Of a stretch of DNA of 64,000 nucleotides, positions 9,272 through 22,928 are shown one piece after another. The notes under the pieces are model-generated. The model was not told the origin of the DNA. It saw nothing but the letters and a program-made list of their open reading frames with translations, and made no database searches. Source of the stretch: Brevundimonas fluminis (GTDB taxonomy: Bacteria > Pseudomonadota > Alphaproteobacteria > Caulobacterales > Caulobacteraceae); the NCBI RefSeq assembly GCF_003934285.1, contig NZ_RQWJ01000004.1, positions 496,001 through 560,000 on the forward strand, written 5' to 3'. Numbering within the stretch: position 1 is the first letter of the stretch; every line of letters starts with the position of its first letter. The position numbers and the translations under genes are program-made.

Positions 9272-10026
9272 CAGCCGGCCTCTCCGAAGAAGACGTCGCC
9301 CGCAGATATCAGGCGCAGGGTCCCGTCCGCCAGCCGCAGCCGCAGCGCGCCGTCGTCGGCCAGCCCCTCCGCGATGCCTTCGACCGTCTCATGCCCCAGC
9401 CGCGCGACCGCCGGCCCGCCCAGTCCCTGCGCCCGCGCGGCCCAGGCGTCGCGGATCGGCGCGAAGCCGTAACGCTCCCACCGCTCCCACCAGGCGTCGA
9501 AGGCCTGGGCCAGAAGGTCCAGAGCCGCGCCCGGCGACGGGGAATAGGCCACGTCGGGCCGAAGTGCCTGCGCGACGGCGACCGCCGGACGTTCCACGTC
9601 GTCGGGCGCATGCGTCAGGTTCACGCCGATCCCGACCGCGAGCCAAAGGCCGCCCGCCGGATGCGCCCCGCTCTCCAGCAGAATTCCGCTCGCCTTCTTC
9701 CCGTCGATCATGACGTCGTTGGGCCATTTGATGCGGACGCGCTCCGGCTCGACGAAGGCGGCGATCAGCTCATGCGCGGCCAGCGCCGCCACGAAGGTGA
9801 CCTGCGCCGCCTCGGCCGGCGGGCGGCGCGTGACGGCCAGCAGCGTCGCGGCCAGGTCGCCCGTCTCGCTGGACCAGGCCCGGCCGCGCCGTCCCCGCCC
9901 CGCGGTCTGGCGACGCGCGGTGATCCAGACCGGCGCCAGGCGCCCGGCCTCGGCCAGACGACGCGCCTCGGCATTGGTGGAGTCGACCTCGTCGAGACGC
10001 AGGATCTCGACCTGCGCCGCGGTCAT
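9271..10026 (-). CDS. birA: Biotin--[acetyl-CoA-carboxylase] ligase
   Basis: 251 residues containing the biotin protein ligase catalytic core: [15 protein letters not shown] (about residues 44-58), [19 protein letters not shown] (about 100-118) and a small C-terminal domain. The N-terminal winged-helix DNA-binding domain of E. coli BirA is absent, so it should be a monofunctional ligase, not a repressor. It overlaps nuoN by 4 bp and coaX by 1 bp; nuoN-birA-coaX-rnj is a conserved alphaproteobacterial string. Confidence 0.94.
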   Translation of the reverse strand: MTAAQVEILRLDEVDSTNAEARRLAEAGRLAPVWITARRQTAGRGRRGRAWSSETGDLAATLLAVTRRPPAEAAQVTFVAALAAHELIAAFVEPERVRIKWPNDVMIDGKKASGILLESGAHPAGGLWLAVGIGVNLTHAPDDVERPAVAVAQALRPDVAYSPSPGAALDLLAQAFDAWWERWERYGFAPIRDAWAARAQGLGGPAVARLGHETVEGIAEGLADDGALRLRLADGTLRLISAGDVFFGEAG

Positions 10027-11471
10027 CCCGCGCCGTAGCCGGTCGCGGCGATCCGGGTCAGGGGCTCAAGCCAGGTCAGGCCGACGATCACCAGCGGGAA
10101 GGCGAAGGCGGCGCTGGCCAGGGCGACGGTCTTCGCCTCGATCGGGGCCCTGTCCGTGGCCTCCACGCCCTCGGGCGCCGGGTCGAACCACATCAGCTTG
10201 ATGATGCGCAGATAGTAGAAGGCGGCCACGACCGAGGCGACCAGACCGGCCGCGGCGACCTGCCAGTAGCCGGCGTCGGCGGCCGCGCCGAAGACGTAGT
10301 ACTTGCCCCAGAAGCCCGAGAACGGCGGCATGCCCAGCACCGACAGCGACAGCACCGTCAGGGCGATGGCCGTCAGCGGCCTGTCCTTCTTCAGCCCCGC
10401 CAGATCGGCGATGCGCCGGATGGGACGGCCGCCGCGCGACAGGCTCAGCAGGATGGCGAAGAAGCCGAACTGGTCGATGACGTACAGCGTCATGAACATC
10501 AGCATCGCCTGCACGCCCGCCGTGGTGCCGGCGGTCAGGCCCAGCAGGGCGTAGCCGATGTTGGCGATCGACGAATAGGCCAGCAGCCGCTGCAGGTCCC
10601 TCTGCACCAGACCGCCGAAGGCGCCGACGGCGAACGAGATGAGCGAGATCAGCACCAGAACCTGGGCCCACTGGTCGTGGATGCCGCCGAAGCCCTGGTC
10701 CAGAGCGCGGGCGATCAGCACCATTGCGGCCAGCTTGGGGGCCGTGGCGAACAGGGCCACCACCGGCGTGGGCGCGCCCTCGTAGACGTCGGGCGTCCAC
10801 ATGTGGAACGGCGCCGCGGAAACCTTGAAAGCCAGACCGCAGATCAGGAACACCAGACCGAAGATGAGGCCCGGACCCGGGTCGGCCGAGGCCACCGCCG
10901 CGATGTCGTCGAACCGCATGGAGCCGGTGAAGCCGTAGACCAGGCTGGCGCCGTACAGCAGGAGCCCTGAAGACAGGGCGCCCAGAACGAAATACTTCAG
11001 GCCCGCCTCCGACGCCTTCAGGTCGTCGCGGTGGAAGGCGGCGAGAACGTAGAGCGCCAGCGAGTGCAGCTCGATGCCGACGTAGAGCGAGATCAGGTCG
11101 CCGGACGAGGCCATCATGGCCATGCCGACCGAGGCCAGGACGATCAGGATCGGCAGCTCGAACCGGGCGATGCGCTGTCGGTGCATCCAGCCGTCGGCCA
11201 GCACGATGGCCACGGCCGAGCACAGGAAGATGGCGACCTTGGCGAACACGGCCAGCCGGTCCGACACGAAGGCGCCGTCGAAGGCGACGCCCAGCGGCGA
11301 GGTGGCGGCGACGGCCGAGGCGCCGATCAGCAGGCCGACCGACAGGATCGAGATCAGCCGCGCCGACTTCTCGCCCATGAAGGCGCCCAGCATCAGCAGC
11401 ACCATGGCGCCGACGGCCAGGGTCAGTTCGGAAGCCGCGATCTGCAGCGCGCCCGTAAGGTCCATCATCAT
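10023..11471 (-). CDS. nuoN: NADH-quinone oxidoreductase subunit N
   Basis: 482-residue antiporter-like membrane subunit of complex I. The body is a long series of TM helices, including LISLYVGIELHSLALYVL, KVSAAPFHMWTPDVYEGAPTP (the conserved lysine of TM7) and LLAYSSIANIGYALLG. It forms one of three proton channels in the membrane arm. It is the last nuo gene, 1 bp after nuoM, and runs into birA. Confidence 0.97.
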   Translation of the reverse strand: MMMDLTGALQIAASELTLAVGAMVLLMLGAFMGEKSARLISILSVGLLIGASAVAATSPLGVAFDGAFVSDRLAVFAKVAIFLCSAVAIVLADGWMHRQRIARFELPILIVLASVGMAMMASSGDLISLYVGIELHSLALYVLAAFHRDDLKASEAGLKYFVLGALSSGLLLYGASLVYGFTGSMRFDDIAAVASADPGPGLIFGLVFLICGLAFKVSAAPFHMWTPDVYEGAPTPVVALFATAPKLAAMVLIARALDQGFGGIHDQWAQVLVLISLISFAVGAFGGLVQRDLQRLLAYSSIANIGYALLGLTAGTTAGVQAMLMFMTLYVIDQFGFFAILLSLSRGGRPIRRIADLAGLKKDRPLTAIALTVLSLSVLGMPPFSGFWGKYYVFGAAADAGYWQVAAAGLVASVVAAFYYLRIIKLMWFDPAPEGVEATDRAPIEAKTVALASAAFAFPLVIVGLTWLEPLTRIAATGYGAG

Positions 11472-11472
11472 C

Positions 11473-12963
<1,491 letters not shown>

Positions 12964-12967
12964 GGGC

Positions 12968-15055
12968 TCAGGCTCCGAAGGTCGCGATGACGAAGGCCAG
13001 CAGGCCCGCCACGCCCAGGAGCATCACGAAGGCATAGTGGTAGACGTAGCCGGACTGGATCTTGCCCAGCCGCGCGGCCGACTTCAGCGAGGCCCAGGCC
13101 GCGCCGTTGGGACCGAGGCCGTCGATGATCTTCACGTCGCCGACCTTCCAGAACAGGTCGCCCAGCGCCCTGGCGCCGCGCACGAAGACCACGTCGTACA
13201 GCTCGTCGAAGAACCACTTGTTGTAGAGGAAGGTCCACAGCGGTCCCTTCGCCTCGGCCATCCGCTTCGCCAGCCCCTCGCGCAGCACGTAGTAGTAGAG
13301 GGCGAAGGCGGCGCCGATCAGGGTGACGACCAGCGGCGCCCACTTCACCCACTTCGGCACTTCGTGGCTGTCGTGCAGCACGTGGTTGCCCGCGCCGGAG
13401 AAGATGGCCCCGCGCCAGAACTCGTTCTCGTGGTGGCCGATGAAGTGCGGCGCGAAGATGAAACCGGCCGCCACCGCGCCCACCGACAGCAGGATCAGCG
13501 GGACCAGCATCACCCACGGGCTCTCGTGCGGGTGCAGGGGGCCGTGGTGGTCGTGGGCGTGATCGTCGTGGGCGTCCGGCAGGGGCTCGGAGTGGGTCTC
13601 AAGCTGGGCGTCGGTCGCGTGATCGTCATGACCGTGCGCGTGGGCGGCGTGGGCCTCTTCGGTCCACTGCGGCTTGTTGTGGAAGGTCATGAAGATCAGA
13701 CGCCACGAGTAGTAGCTGGTCAGGGCGGCGGCCAGCAGGCCGACGATGAAGGCGAAGTACCCGGCCGCCGAGTGCCCCGTGGTTGCCGCGGCGTACGCGC
13801 TCTCGATGATCGAGTCCTTGGAATAGAAGCCGGCGAAGCCGCCGATCTCCGGGATGCCCAGGCCGGTGATCGCGATGGTGCCGATCAACATGACCGCATA
13901 GGTCACGGGCAGCAGCTTCCACAGGCCGCCCATCTTCCGCATGTCCTGCTCGTGGTGCATGCCGTGGATCACGGAACCCGCGCCGAGGAACAGCAGCGCC
14001 TTGAAGAAGGCGTGGGTGAACAGGTGGAACATGGCGGATTCGTAGACGCCCACGCCCGCCGCGAAGAACATGTAGCCCAGCTGCGAACAGGTCGAATAGG
14101 CGATCACCCGCTTGATGTCGTTCTGCATCAGGCCGACCGTCGCGGCGAACAGGGCCGTGACCGCGCCCGTGATGGCGATGAGCAACGACGCCGTCGGCGC
14201 GTACTCGTAGATCGGGCTCAGCAGGCAGACCATGTAGACCCCGGCGGTCACCATGGTCGCCGCGTGGATCAGGGCCGACACCGGCGTCGGGCCCTCCATG
14301 GCGTCGGGAAGCCAGGTGTGCAGGAAGAACTGCGCCGACTTGCCCATGGCGCCGACGAACAGCAGGGCGCCCGCCAGGTCCAGCGCCGACCAGGTGTGGC
14401 CCAGGAACTCCCAGCCCGTGCCCGCGCGGTCGGCGATCATGGGGAACAGCTCGGCGAACTGGATCGTGCCGAACATCCAGAAGACGGTGATGATCCCGAG
14501 GGCGAAGCCGAAGTCGCCGACGCGGTTGACGACGAAGGCCTTGATGGCGGCGGCCGAGGCCGTGGGCTTCTTGTACCAGAAACCGATCAGCAGATAGGAC
14601 GCCAGGCCCACCCCTTCCCAGCCGAAGAACAGCTGCATGAAGTCGGCGGCGGTGACCAGCGCCAGCATGGCGAAGGTGAACAGCGACAGATAGGCGAAGA
14701 AGCGCGGCCGGCTGTCGTCCTCGGCCATGTAGCCCCAGGAATACAGGTGGACCAGCGACGACACGCTGGTGACCACGATCAGCATCACGGCGGAGAGGGC
14801 GTCGATGCGGATGGCCCAGTTCGACTGGAAGTCGCCCACGTTGATGAAGGGCGCGATCTGGACCGTGAAGGCCTCCATGTGCCCCCAGGTGTGCTGGATG
14901 AAGACCGTCCAGGCGACGAAGCACGAGAAGAACAGCAGGCCCGTGGTGACGGCCTGCGAGGCGAAGTTTCCGATGCGCCGGCCGAACAGTCCCGCGATCG
15001 CGGCGCCCAGCAGGGGGGCGAAGACGCCCAGGGTGACGAGAAGCTGGATGTCCAC
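12968..15055 (-). CDS. nuoL: NADH-quinone oxidoreductase subunit L
   Basis: 695-residue distal antiporter-like subunit with the long lateral helix at the C-terminus. The [20 protein letters not shown] motif and [16 protein letters not shown] are clear. Between two TM segments, at about residues 463-515, lies a His/Asp-rich hydrophilic stretch with about 13 histidines, flanked by [10 protein letters not shown] and [10 protein letters not shown]. The rest is standard. It sits 2 bp after nuoK and 4 bp before nuoM. Confidence 0.97.
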   Translation of the reverse strand: MDIQLLVTLGVFAPLLGAAIAGLFGRRIGNFASQAVTTGLLFFSCFVAWTVFIQHTWGHMEAFTVQIAPFINVGDFQSNWAIRIDALSAVMLIVVTSVSSLVHLYSWGYMAEDDSRPRFFAYLSLFTFAMLALVTAADFMQLFFGWEGVGLASYLLIGFWYKKPTASAAAIKAFVVNRVGDFGFALGIITVFWMFGTIQFAELFPMIADRAGTGWEFLGHTWSALDLAGALLFVGAMGKSAQFFLHTWLPDAMEGPTPVSALIHAATMVTAGVYMVCLLSPIYEYAPTASLLIAITGAVTALFAATVGLMQNDIKRVIAYSTCSQLGYMFFAAGVGVYESAMFHLFTHAFFKALLFLGAGSVIHGMHHEQDMRKMGGLWKLLPVTYAVMLIGTIAITGLGIPEIGGFAGFYSKDSIIESAYAAATTGHSAAGYFAFIVGLLAAALTSYYSWRLIFMTFHNKPQWTEEAHAAHAHGHDDHATDAQLETHSEPLPDAHDDHAHDHHGPLHPHESPWVMLVPLILLSVGAVAAGFIFAPHFIGHHENEFWRGAIFSGAGNHVLHDSHEVPKWVKWAPLVVTLIGAAFALYYYVLREGLAKRMAEAKGPLWTFLYNKWFFDELYDVVFVRGARALGDLFWKVGDVKIIDGLGPNGAAWASLKSAARLGKIQSGYVYHYAFVMLLGVAGLLAFVIATFGA

Positions 15056-15057
15056 GG

Positions 15058-15366
15058 TCAGCCCTTCATCACCGAGGCGTCGTCCACGGCGATGTCGCCG
15101 CGATTGCGGAAGAAGGTCACCAGGATGGCCAGGCCGACGGCGGCCTCGGCCGCGGCGACGGTCAGCACGAACATGGCCATGATCTGACCCGACACCTCGT
15201 TCAGGTGGGTCGAGAAGGCGACGAAGTTGATGTTCACGGCCAGCAGGATCAGCTCGACCGACATCAGGATGATGATGACGTTCTTGCGGTTCACGAAGAT
15301 GCCGAACACGCCGATGGTGAACAGCATGGCGGCGACCGCCAGATAGTGGGCCAGGGTCACGACCAT
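15058..15366 (-). CDS. nuoK: NADH-quinone oxidoreductase subunit K
   Basis: 102 residues with three TM helices and the two conserved intramembrane glutamates, one in [12 protein letters not shown] (about residue 37) and one in [12 protein letters not shown] (about residue 73), which belong to the proton-transfer chain near the quinone site. The ATG at 15366 overlaps the nuoJ stop (TGATG) and gives the usual family length of about 101. Confidence 0.96.
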   Translation of the reverse strand: MVVTLAHYLAVAAMLFTIGVFGIFVNRKNVIIILMSVELILLAVNINFVAFSTHLNEVSGQIMAMFVLTVAAAEAAVGLAILVTFFRNRGDIAVDDASVMKG

Positions 15367-15992
15367 CAGCGCAGATCCTCGGGGTTCAGGCCGGCGCCGG
15401 TCTCGATGGACTTCAGCTCCATGGCGGTCTTCGCATTGCGACCCACCTGGACGCCGACGTCCTGACGCTTGATGCCCGGCTTGTGGCGCAGCGTCAGGGT
15501 GATGGCGCCGATCATGGCGATCAGCAGCACGATGCCGGCGGCCTGGAAGAAGTAGACGTAGTCCGTGTAGAGCACCCGGCCGATGGCCTCGATGTTGGTC
15601 TTGTCGGCCGTCGCCGCCGCGGGCCCGACGGCGTCGGCCGCCGCGCCGCCGTTGGCCACGGCGACGGTGATCATGATCATCTCGGCCAGCAGCACCCCGG
15701 CCACGATGATCGCGATGGGAAGATAGCGGGCGAAGCCCTCGCGCAGCTTCACGAAGTCGACGTCCAGCATCATGACGACGAACAGGAACAGCACGGCGAC
15801 GGCGCCGACGTAGACCACGACCAGGAGCATCGCCAGGAACTCGGCGCCCAGCAGAACGAACAGCCCCGCGGCCGAGAAGAAGGCCATGATCAGCCACAGA
15901 ACCGAGTGCACGGGGTTGCGCGCGGTGACGACCAGCAGGGCCGAAACCACCGTCACGGCGGCCAGCACATAGAAGGCGACGGCAGCGATCAC
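15366..15992 (-). CDS. nuoJ: NADH-quinone oxidoreductase subunit J
   Basis: Membrane subunit with five TM helices. [18 protein letters not shown] and [20 protein letters not shown] (TM3, with its pi-bulge) identify it. I place the start at GTG 15992 ([10 protein letters not shown]), which has GGGGAG 7 nt upstream and gives 208 residues; a longer GTG start at 16025 (219 residues) is possible but lacks an RBS. The 103 bp up to nuoI is the largest gap between complex I subunit genes in this part of the operon, and I see nothing coding in it. Confidence 0.94.
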   Translation of the reverse strand: MIAAVAFYVLAAVTVVSALLVVTARNPVHSVLWLIMAFFSAAGLFVLLGAEFLAMLLVVVYVGAVAVLFLFVVMMLDVDFVKLREGFARYLPIAIIVAGVLLAEMIMITVAVANGGAAADAVGPAAATADKTNIEAIGRVLYTDYVYFFQAAGIVLLIAMIGAITLTLRHKPGIKRQDVGVQVGRNAKTAMELKSIETGAGLNPEDLR

Positions 15993-16095
15993 GCGCGGGC
16001 TCCCCAGGTTGCGGACTGCGCGCACGAGTCACCCGACGCAGCGCGGCGCCCTTCTAGACCTGCGCCTTCGGCGGCGACAAGGTTGACGGAGACGA

Positions 16096-16587
16096 TCAGC
16101 GCCACGACGCGTCCATCTCCAGATTCTTCGCGATCTGCCGTTCCCAGCGATCGCCGTTGTCCAGCAGGCGGGCCTTGTCGTAGTACAGCTCCTCGCGCGT
16201 CTCGGTGGCGAACTCGCTGTTCGGCCCCTCGACGATCGCGTCGACCGGACAGGCCTCCTGGCACAGGCCGCAGTAGATGCACTTCACCATGTCGATGTCG
16301 TAGCGGGTCGTGCGGCGGCTGCCGTCCTCGCGAGGCTCGGCCTCGATGGTGATGGCCTGGGCCGGGCAGATGGCCTCGCACAGCTTGCAGGCGATGCAGC
16401 GCTCTTCCCCGTTCGGATAGCGGCGCAGGGCGTGCTCTCCGCGGAAACGCGGCGACTGCGGATTGCGCTCGAACGGATAGTTCACCGTCATCTTCGGACG
16501 CAGCAGGTGCTTGAACGTCAGGAAGAAGGCGCCCACGACGTCGACCAGCAGGGCGCCGCGCAGGGTCTGGCTCATGCGGGCGATCAT
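16096..16587 (-). CDS. nuoI: NADH-quinone oxidoreductase subunit I
   Basis: 163-residue ferredoxin-like subunit carrying clusters N6a and N6b. Two CxxCxxCxxxCP motifs are present: [12 protein letters not shown] and [12 protein letters not shown], followed by [12 protein letters not shown]. It passes electrons from NuoG towards NuoB at the arm junction. The start at 16587 (MIARMSQTL) has GAGGA 8 nt upstream and gives exactly the usual length; the open frame continues upstream into the neighbouring lipoprotein gene and is not used. Confidence 0.96.
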   Translation of the reverse strand: MIARMSQTLRGALLVDVVGAFFLTFKHLLRPKMTVNYPFERNPQSPRFRGEHALRRYPNGEERCIACKLCEAICPAQAITIEAEPREDGSRRTTRYDIDMVKCIYCGLCQEACPVDAIVEGPNSEFATETREELYYDKARLLDNGDRWERQIAKNLEMDASWR

Positions 16588-16627
16588 CGGGTCGATCCTC
16601 GGGTCATCGGGGTCATCGTCAACATGG

Positions 16628-16837
16628 TCAGTTCCGCGGGCAGGCTTGCATGTCGCGGTCATAGTCGCGGTCGGCGTTGCGGTTGGCGGCGGCCTGACAG
16701 CGTCGGTCCTGCTCGGCCTGGCGGTCGGCGCGCTCCACCCGCTGCTGGGCGGTCTCGTTCGGGTTCGGCTGGATCGGCCGCGTCCAGTTGCACGCGGCGG
16801 ACGTCAGCGCCAGCGTCAGGATCAGGATCGCGCGCAT
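16628..16837 (-). CDS. Small putative lipoprotein within the nuo operon (69 aa)
   Basis: ATG at 16837 overlaps the nuoH stop (TGATG). A hydrophobic leader [16 protein letters not shown] ends in Cys16 with a loose lipobox (SAAC), followed by a polar Gln/Arg/Asn-rich mature part with two more cysteines (RRCQAAA, MQACPRN) that could form a disulfide. No known domain. Its position between nuoH and nuoI suggests an accessory or simply co-transcribed envelope protein; function unknown. Confidence 0.7.
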   Translation of the reverse strand: MRAILILTLALTSAACNWTRPIQPNPNETAQQRVERADRQAEQDRRCQAAANRNADRDYDRDMQACPRN

Positions 16838-17910
16838 CACGCCCCCACCATGAACACGCGCCACGCCGAGACGCCGGCGACGGCGACCAGAGAGGTCGGC
16901 AGGAAGATCTTCCAGCCCAGACGCATCAGCTGGTCGTAGCGATAGCGGGGCACGAAGGCCTTCACCATGGCGAACATGAAGAACCAGAAGACGATCTTGG
17001 CCGAGAAGACCAGAAGATAGAACAGGTTGGCCAGCCACTGCGGCCAGTCCGGCAGGCCGATCAGGGCGACGTCGAATCCGGGGTTCCAGCCGCCGAAGAA
17101 CAGCAGGCTGATCATGGCGCACATGAAGACGATGTTGACGTACTCGCCCATCATGAAGAGCAGGTACGGCGTCGACGAGTACTCGACCTGATAGCCGGCC
17201 ACGAGCTCCGACTCCGCCTCGGGCAGGTCGAACGGCGGGCGGTTGGTCTCGGCCAGGGCCGAGACGAAGAAGACGATCGCCATCGGGAACATGATCAGGA
17301 CGGTGGGCCAGGTGCCCGCGCCGCCGCCGAAGGCGAACCAGTTCCAGATCCAGCCTTCCTGCTCGGTGACGATGGTCGTCAGGTTCATGGTGCCGGCCAG
17401 CAGGATCACGTTGATGATCACCAGGCCGATGGACACCTCATAGGACACCATCTGCGCCGCGGACCGCAGCGAGCCGAGGAACGGATACTTCGAGTTCGAC
17501 GCCCAGCCGCCCATGATGATGCCGTAGACGCCCAGGGAGCTGATGGCGAAGACGTACAGGATGCCGACGTTCAGGTCGGAGATGACCCAGCCCGGCGCGA
17601 ACGGCATCACCGCCCAGGCGCCGAAGGCCACGATCACGGTCAGCACCGGGGCCAGCAGGAACACCGCCTTGTCCGAGCCGGCCGGAACGACGACTTCCTT
17701 CAGCACGAATTTGAAGAAGTCGGCGAAGGACTGAAGCAGGCCGAAGGGGCCGACCACGTTCGGGCCCTTGCGCATCTGCACGCCCGCCCAGATCTTGCGG
17801 TCGGCCAGCAGCAGGAAGGCCACGGCCAGCAGCACGCCGACCGTCACCAGCAGGATCGCGCCGACGGTGGCCAGGGTCCAGCCGAGGGGAGAGGTCCAGA
17901 ACTCGGTCAT
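16837..17910 (-). CDS. nuoH: NADH-quinone oxidoreductase subunit H
   Basis: 357-residue membrane subunit with eight TM helices that forms much of the quinone chamber. Conserved stretches are [19 protein letters not shown] near the start, [20 protein letters not shown] (conserved acidic loop) and [16 protein letters not shown] near the C-terminus. It begins 4 bp after nuoG. Confidence 0.97.
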   Translation of the reverse strand: MTEFWTSPLGWTLATVGAILLVTVGVLLAVAFLLLADRKIWAGVQMRKGPNVVGPFGLLQSFADFFKFVLKEVVVPAGSDKAVFLLAPVLTVIVAFGAWAVMPFAPGWVISDLNVGILYVFAISSLGVYGIIMGGWASNSKYPFLGSLRSAAQMVSYEVSIGLVIINVILLAGTMNLTTIVTEQEGWIWNWFAFGGGAGTWPTVLIMFPMAIVFFVSALAETNRPPFDLPEAESELVAGYQVEYSSTPYLLFMMGEYVNIVFMCAMISLLFFGGWNPGFDVALIGLPDWPQWLANLFYLLVFSAKIVFWFFMFAMVKAFVPRYRYDQLMRLGWKIFLPTSLVAVAGVSAWRVFMVGA

Positions 17911-17914
17911 GCTC

Positions 17915-19963
17915 TCACTCCGCCGCCAGGGCCAGCTTGCCGCCGACCCGGCGGTCGGACAGATCGGCCATGGTCGGGCTGGCGCGGCCGATGGGATTGG
18001 CCAGGTAGGGGTCGCGCACCAGCGAGCGCAGGGGCGCGGCCGACAGCTCGCCCTTCTTGCCCAGCGCCGACGGATCGAACGGCGCCGGCGTCGGGCGCCA
18101 GCCGATCTGACCGAAGGTCGGACGCTCGGCGATCAGCTTGTCGCGCAGCTGCGTCAGGCTGTCGTACGGCAGGGTCTGGCCCACGCGCTCCGACAGGGCG
18201 CGCAGGATGGCCCAGTCCTCCTTGGCCTCGCCCTTCGGGAAGACCGCGCGCTCGGCGATCTGGACCCGACCCTCGGTGTTGACGTAGAGGCCCGACTTCT
18301 CGGTGAAGGCCGCGCCCGGCAGGATCACGTCGGCGCCGTGCGCGCCGCGGTCCCCGTGGCTGCCCAGATAGATCTTGAAGGCATCGGTCGCGGAGGCGTC
18401 GATCTCGTCGGCGCCCAGCAGGAAGAGCACGTCCAGCGCGCCCTTCTTGACCATGTCGGTCGCCGACAGGCCGCCCTGACCGGGCACGAAGCCCATGTCG
18501 AGGCCGCCCACGCGCGCGGCGGCGTGGTGCAGGACGTTGAAGCCGTTCCAGCCGTCCTTCACGACGCCCAGCTTCTTCGCCAGCGCGCCGAGCGCGTTCA
18601 GCACCGCCGGCCCCTGCTCGCCCGCCAGAGCGCCCGCGCCGATCACGAAGGCCGGACGTTCCGCCTTCGACAGGGCGTCCGTCGCCGCCCTGGGCAGTTT
18701 CGCCAGCGTCGCCGCCGAGGCGCCGAGACGCTCCACCTCATAGGTCAGGTCGCCGGTCTCGCCGACCACGGCGATCTGCGAAGACCCGTTCAGCCACGAC
18801 TTGCGCAGCCGCGCGTTCAGGATGGGCGCTTCGACGCGCGGATCCGTGCCGATCAGCACCACGGCGTCGGCCGCCTCGATCCCGGCGATGCCCGAATTGA
18901 ACAGCCAGCCCTCGCGCGGACCGTGGCCCAGCGCCGAGCCGTCCTGACGGCAGTCCGTGTTGGCTGAGCCCAGGGCGCGGAACAGGTCCAGCGCCGCCTT
19001 CATCGACTCCGCGTCCTGAAGGTCGCCGGCGATCACGCCGATACGCTCCGCGGCGGCGGCCGTGATCGCCTGGGCCGCGGCGTCCAGCGCCTCGTCCCAC
19101 GTCGCGGCGACCAGCTTGCCGTCACGACGCACCCACGGACGGTCCAGCCGGCGGTGCTTCAGCCCGTCGACGGCGTAGCGCGAGGCGTCCGAAAGCCACT
19201 CCTCGTTGATGCCTTCATGCACCCGCGGCAGGGCGCGCATCACCTCGGCGCCCTTGGCGTCGATGCGGATGGCCGAGCCCAGGCCGTCCATGACGTCGAC
19301 GGTCTCGGTCTTGCGCAGTTCCCACGGGCGATACTGGTACTGCCACGGCCGGTGGGTCAGGGCGCCGACCGGGCACAGGTCGTTGACGTTGCCCGACAGC
19401 TCGCTGTCGACCGCCTTCTCCAGATAGGTCGTGATCTCGGCGTCCTCGCCGCGCGAGATCATGCCGATGTCGGGAACGCCGGCCACCTCGGTGATGAACC
19501 TCACGCAGCGGGTGCACTGGATGCACCGCGTCATGAAGGTCTTGATGGTCGGGCCCATGTACTTCTCTTCGACGGCCCGCTTGTTCTCGGCGTAGCGGGA
19601 GCCGTCGCGGCCATAGCCCATGGCCTGGTCCTGCAGGTCGCATTCGCCGCCCTGGTCGCAGATCGGGCAGTCCAGCGGGTGGTTGATGAGCAGGAACTCC
19701 ATCACCCCTTCGCGGGCCTTCTTCACCATCGGCGTGTCGGTGAAGATCTCCTGTCCCTCGGCCGCCGGCAGGGCGCACGAGGCCTGCGGCTTCGGCGGTC
19801 CGGGCTTCACCTCGACCAGGCACATGCGGCAGTTGCCGGCGATCGACAGCCGCTCATGGTAGCAGAAGCGCGGGATCTCGTGCCCCGCGCGCTCGGCGAC
19901 CTGGAGCACGGTCATGCCGGGCTCGAACTCGGTCTCGATGCCATTGACCTTGGCGACGGGCAT
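17915..19963 (-). CDS. nuoG: NADH-quinone oxidoreductase subunit G
   Basis: 682-residue Fe-S subunit. The N-terminal [2Fe-2S] ligands are in [17 protein letters not shown] and a later CALP; the His/Cys cluster is in [16 protein letters not shown], and the [4Fe-4S] motif is [11 protein letters not shown] with a distant CPVGALT. A molybdopterin-oxidoreductase-like domain without a cofactor follows (from about residue 220). It carries electrons from NuoF/E along the peripheral arm. The start at 19963 ([13 protein letters not shown]) overlaps the preceding lipoprotein stop; upstream open frame is ignored. Confidence 0.97.
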   Translation of the reverse strand: MPVAKVNGIETEFEPGMTVLQVAERAGHEIPRFCYHERLSIAGNCRMCLVEVKPGPPKPQASCALPAAEGQEIFTDTPMVKKAREGVMEFLLINHPLDCPICDQGGECDLQDQAMGYGRDGSRYAENKRAVEEKYMGPTIKTFMTRCIQCTRCVRFITEVAGVPDIGMISRGEDAEITTYLEKAVDSELSGNVNDLCPVGALTHRPWQYQYRPWELRKTETVDVMDGLGSAIRIDAKGAEVMRALPRVHEGINEEWLSDASRYAVDGLKHRRLDRPWVRRDGKLVAATWDEALDAAAQAITAAAAERIGVIAGDLQDAESMKAALDLFRALGSANTDCRQDGSALGHGPREGWLFNSGIAGIEAADAVVLIGTDPRVEAPILNARLRKSWLNGSSQIAVVGETGDLTYEVERLGASAATLAKLPRAATDALSKAERPAFVIGAGALAGEQGPAVLNALGALAKKLGVVKDGWNGFNVLHHAAARVGGLDMGFVPGQGGLSATDMVKKGALDVLFLLGADEIDASATDAFKIYLGSHGDRGAHGADVILPGAAFTEKSGLYVNTEGRVQIAERAVFPKGEAKEDWAILRALSERVGQTLPYDSLTQLRDKLIAERPTFGQIGWRPTPAPFDPSALGKKGELSAAPLRSLVRDPYLANPIGRASPTMADLSDRRVGGKLALAAE

Positions 19964-20453
19964 CAGGCGGCCTCTTCTTCGGGTTCGGCGGCGACGGGGA
20001 AGGTCTCGGCGGAGACGGCGCCGTCGGGCAGGGTCGTCGTGACGGTGATCTCGCGCGCGGTGACGACGAAGCGCACCAGCGGATCCCCGGCCTGGTTCAT
20101 CCAGCGGTTCTGCGCCTCTTCCGGGCGGTCCAGCGGCTTCCAGATGATCATGTCGCCGTCCACGCGGCACTGGGCGCGGCGCTCGCCGCCGTCGACCGGG
20201 GCGCGCCAGGTGGCGTCGACGATGCCGTCGCGCACGCCGGCGATGGTCACGGCCTCCATCTGCTGGCCATGGATCGCGGCGACGCCGGCGCGGCAGACTT
20301 GACGAAGGCGCGCCTCGGTGAGCGCCACGGGCGCCGGCGCCGTGCCGTCCTTGGCCGGCGGCGGCGGCGAGGGCGGCGGCGCCTCGGCCTTCTCGTCCCG
20401 CCCGCAGGCGGCCAGCGTCAGCGACGCCAGCAGGATGAGGGGAAGCGCGCGCA

Positions 20454-20457
<4 letters not shown>
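19963..20457 (-). CDS. Putative lipoprotein between nuoF and nuoG (164 aa)
   Basis: A signal sequence [18 protein letters not shown] with classical lipobox LAAC predicts lipidation at Cys18. A Pro/Ala-rich linker ([10 protein letters not shown]) leads to a roughly 110-residue folded part with two cysteines (VCRAG, AQCRVDG), ending in an acidic tail. No domain recognised. The start is either 20457 (ATGA overlap with nuoF) or the adjacent ATG at 20454. It is embedded in the nuo operon and translationally coupled on both sides. Confidence 0.8.
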
Positions 20458-21770
<1,313 letters not shown>

Positions 21771-21772
21771 GG

Positions 21773-22003
21773 TCAGTTCAGGTCCCCGCGGCGGCTCTCG
21801 GCCGCGTTCATCTTGTTCTTCGCCCAGAGGGCCATGCCTGCGCCCGCCAGCGCCACCAGTCCGCCGACGGGGACCAGGATGCCGAGATCCGGTCCGAGCC
21901 AGCCCATGTGCCCCCCCAGGGCAAGGCCGGCGCCAAGCACGACGTCGCCGATGCCCACCAACATGATGACGCGCCAGCCTTCGGTCTTTTGCGGTTCGGC
22001 CAT
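21773..22003 (-). CDS. Small membrane protein in the nuo operon (76 aa)
   Basis: ATG at 22003 overlaps the upstream stop (TGATG). After a polar start ([10 protein letters not shown]) come two hydrophobic segments (about residues 13-32 and 40-60) rich in Gly, then a basic tail. No recognised domain. It lies directly before nuoF. It may be a complex I accessory or an unrelated passenger of the operon; the sequence does not decide. Confidence 0.75.
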   Translation of the reverse strand: MAEPQKTEGWRVIMLVGIGDVVLGAGLALGGHMGWLGPDLGILVPVGGLVALAGAGMALWAKNKMNAAESRRGDLN

Positions 22004-22269
22004 CACCCCTCCTCCCGCATGCGGCGGCGGTGATGGCGGGTGCGGATGAAGATGGCGGCCAGCATCAGCGCCCAGCCGCCGGCCAGGGCCGCATAGCCGA
22101 TCCACTGCACCGCCTGCGCCGCGCCGCCGGCCTGCGGCGATGCGTAGACGGCGATCGCCCCCAGCACGACCAGGGCGAAGCCGATCAGGCGCGGCTTGCG
22201 CGCGACGGCGCGCAGCTCGGCCCGATAGGCGGCCACGCCCGCGTCGGTGCTGAAGTCCGGCCTGGTCAT
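22003..22269 (-). CDS. Small membrane protein in the nuo operon (88 aa)
   Basis: A cytoplasmic-looking N-terminus of about 27 residues ([20 protein letters not shown]) is followed by two TM helices (about 28-46 and 55-74) and a strongly basic end ([13 protein letters not shown]). It overlaps nuoE by 4 bp (ATGA) and the 76-residue gene by 1 bp. The positive C-terminus suggests both termini face the cytoplasm. Family unknown to me. Confidence 0.78.
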   Translation of the reverse strand: MTRPDFSTDAGVAAYRAELRAVARKPRLIGFALVVLGAIAVYASPQAGGAAQAVQWIGYAALAGGWALMLAAIFIRTRHHRRRMREEG

Positions 22270-22928
22270 GCCTTCACCGGCTGGGAGTTCGGCAGCGTCC
22301 TGATCGGCTTCGCGGCCGAGCCGTCATAGAGCGCGGGATCGGTCAGGGTCAGCGCGCCGCCCTCGGGCGCCGAGTTTACGCGGTCCACGCGCGGTCCCGG
22401 CTCCGGCGACTTGCCGGCGGCGAAGTCGTCGATGATCCGCTCCATGTCCTTCGCGGTCAGGTCTTCGAAGTAGTAGTCGTTGATCTGGGCCATCGGCGCG
22501 TTGGCGCAGGCGCCCAGGCACTCGACCTCCTGCCAGGTGAAGCGGCCGTCGGCGCTCAGCTTGTCCTTCGGGCCGATCTTCTTCTCGCAGACCTTCATCA
22601 GATCGCCCGAGCCGCGCAGCATGCACGGCGTGGTGCCGCACACCTGGATCAGGGCGGTCTTCCCGACCGGCTCCAGCATGAACATGGTGTAGAAGGTCGC
22701 GACCTCCAGCACGCGGATGACCGGCATGCCCAGCAGCTCGGCGATGGCGCGCATCGCGGGCTCGGAGATCCAGCCGTCCTGCTTCTGGACCAGCCAAAGG
22801 ATCGGGATCACCGCCGACTGCCGACGGTCGCCCGGATACTTGTTGATCCACCAGTACGCCTTCTCCTTCGTCTCCTCTGAAAAGGCGAAGGATTCCGGCT
22901 GGACCTTGGCGAGACGACGCACCCCCAT
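22266..22928 (-). CDS. nuoE: NADH-quinone oxidoreductase subunit E
   Basis: 220-residue thioredoxin-like subunit carrying the N1a [2Fe-2S] cluster. Ligands are the cysteine pair in CGTTPC and the pair in CLGACANAP. The C-terminal extension beyond about residue 170 is polar and typical of alphaproteobacteria. The start at 22928 (MGVRRLAKVQPESF) overlaps the upstream 62-residue gene by one base; the longer open frame is not used. Confidence 0.96.
   Translation of the reverse strand: MGVRRLAKVQPESFAFSEETKEKAYWWINKYPGDRRQSAVIPILWLVQKQDGWISEPAMRAIAELLGMPVIRVLEVATFYTMFMLEPVGKTALIQVCGTTPCMLRGSGDLMKVCEKKIGPKDKLSADGRFTWQEVECLGACANAPMAQINDYYFEDLTAKDMERIIDDFAAGKSPEPGPRVDRVNSAPEGGALTLTDPALYDGSAAKPIRTLPNSQPVKA

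Noticed and set aside
9271..10026. BirA as a bifunctional biotin operon repressor
   Set aside because: No N-terminal winged-helix domain; the protein starts directly in the ligase domain.
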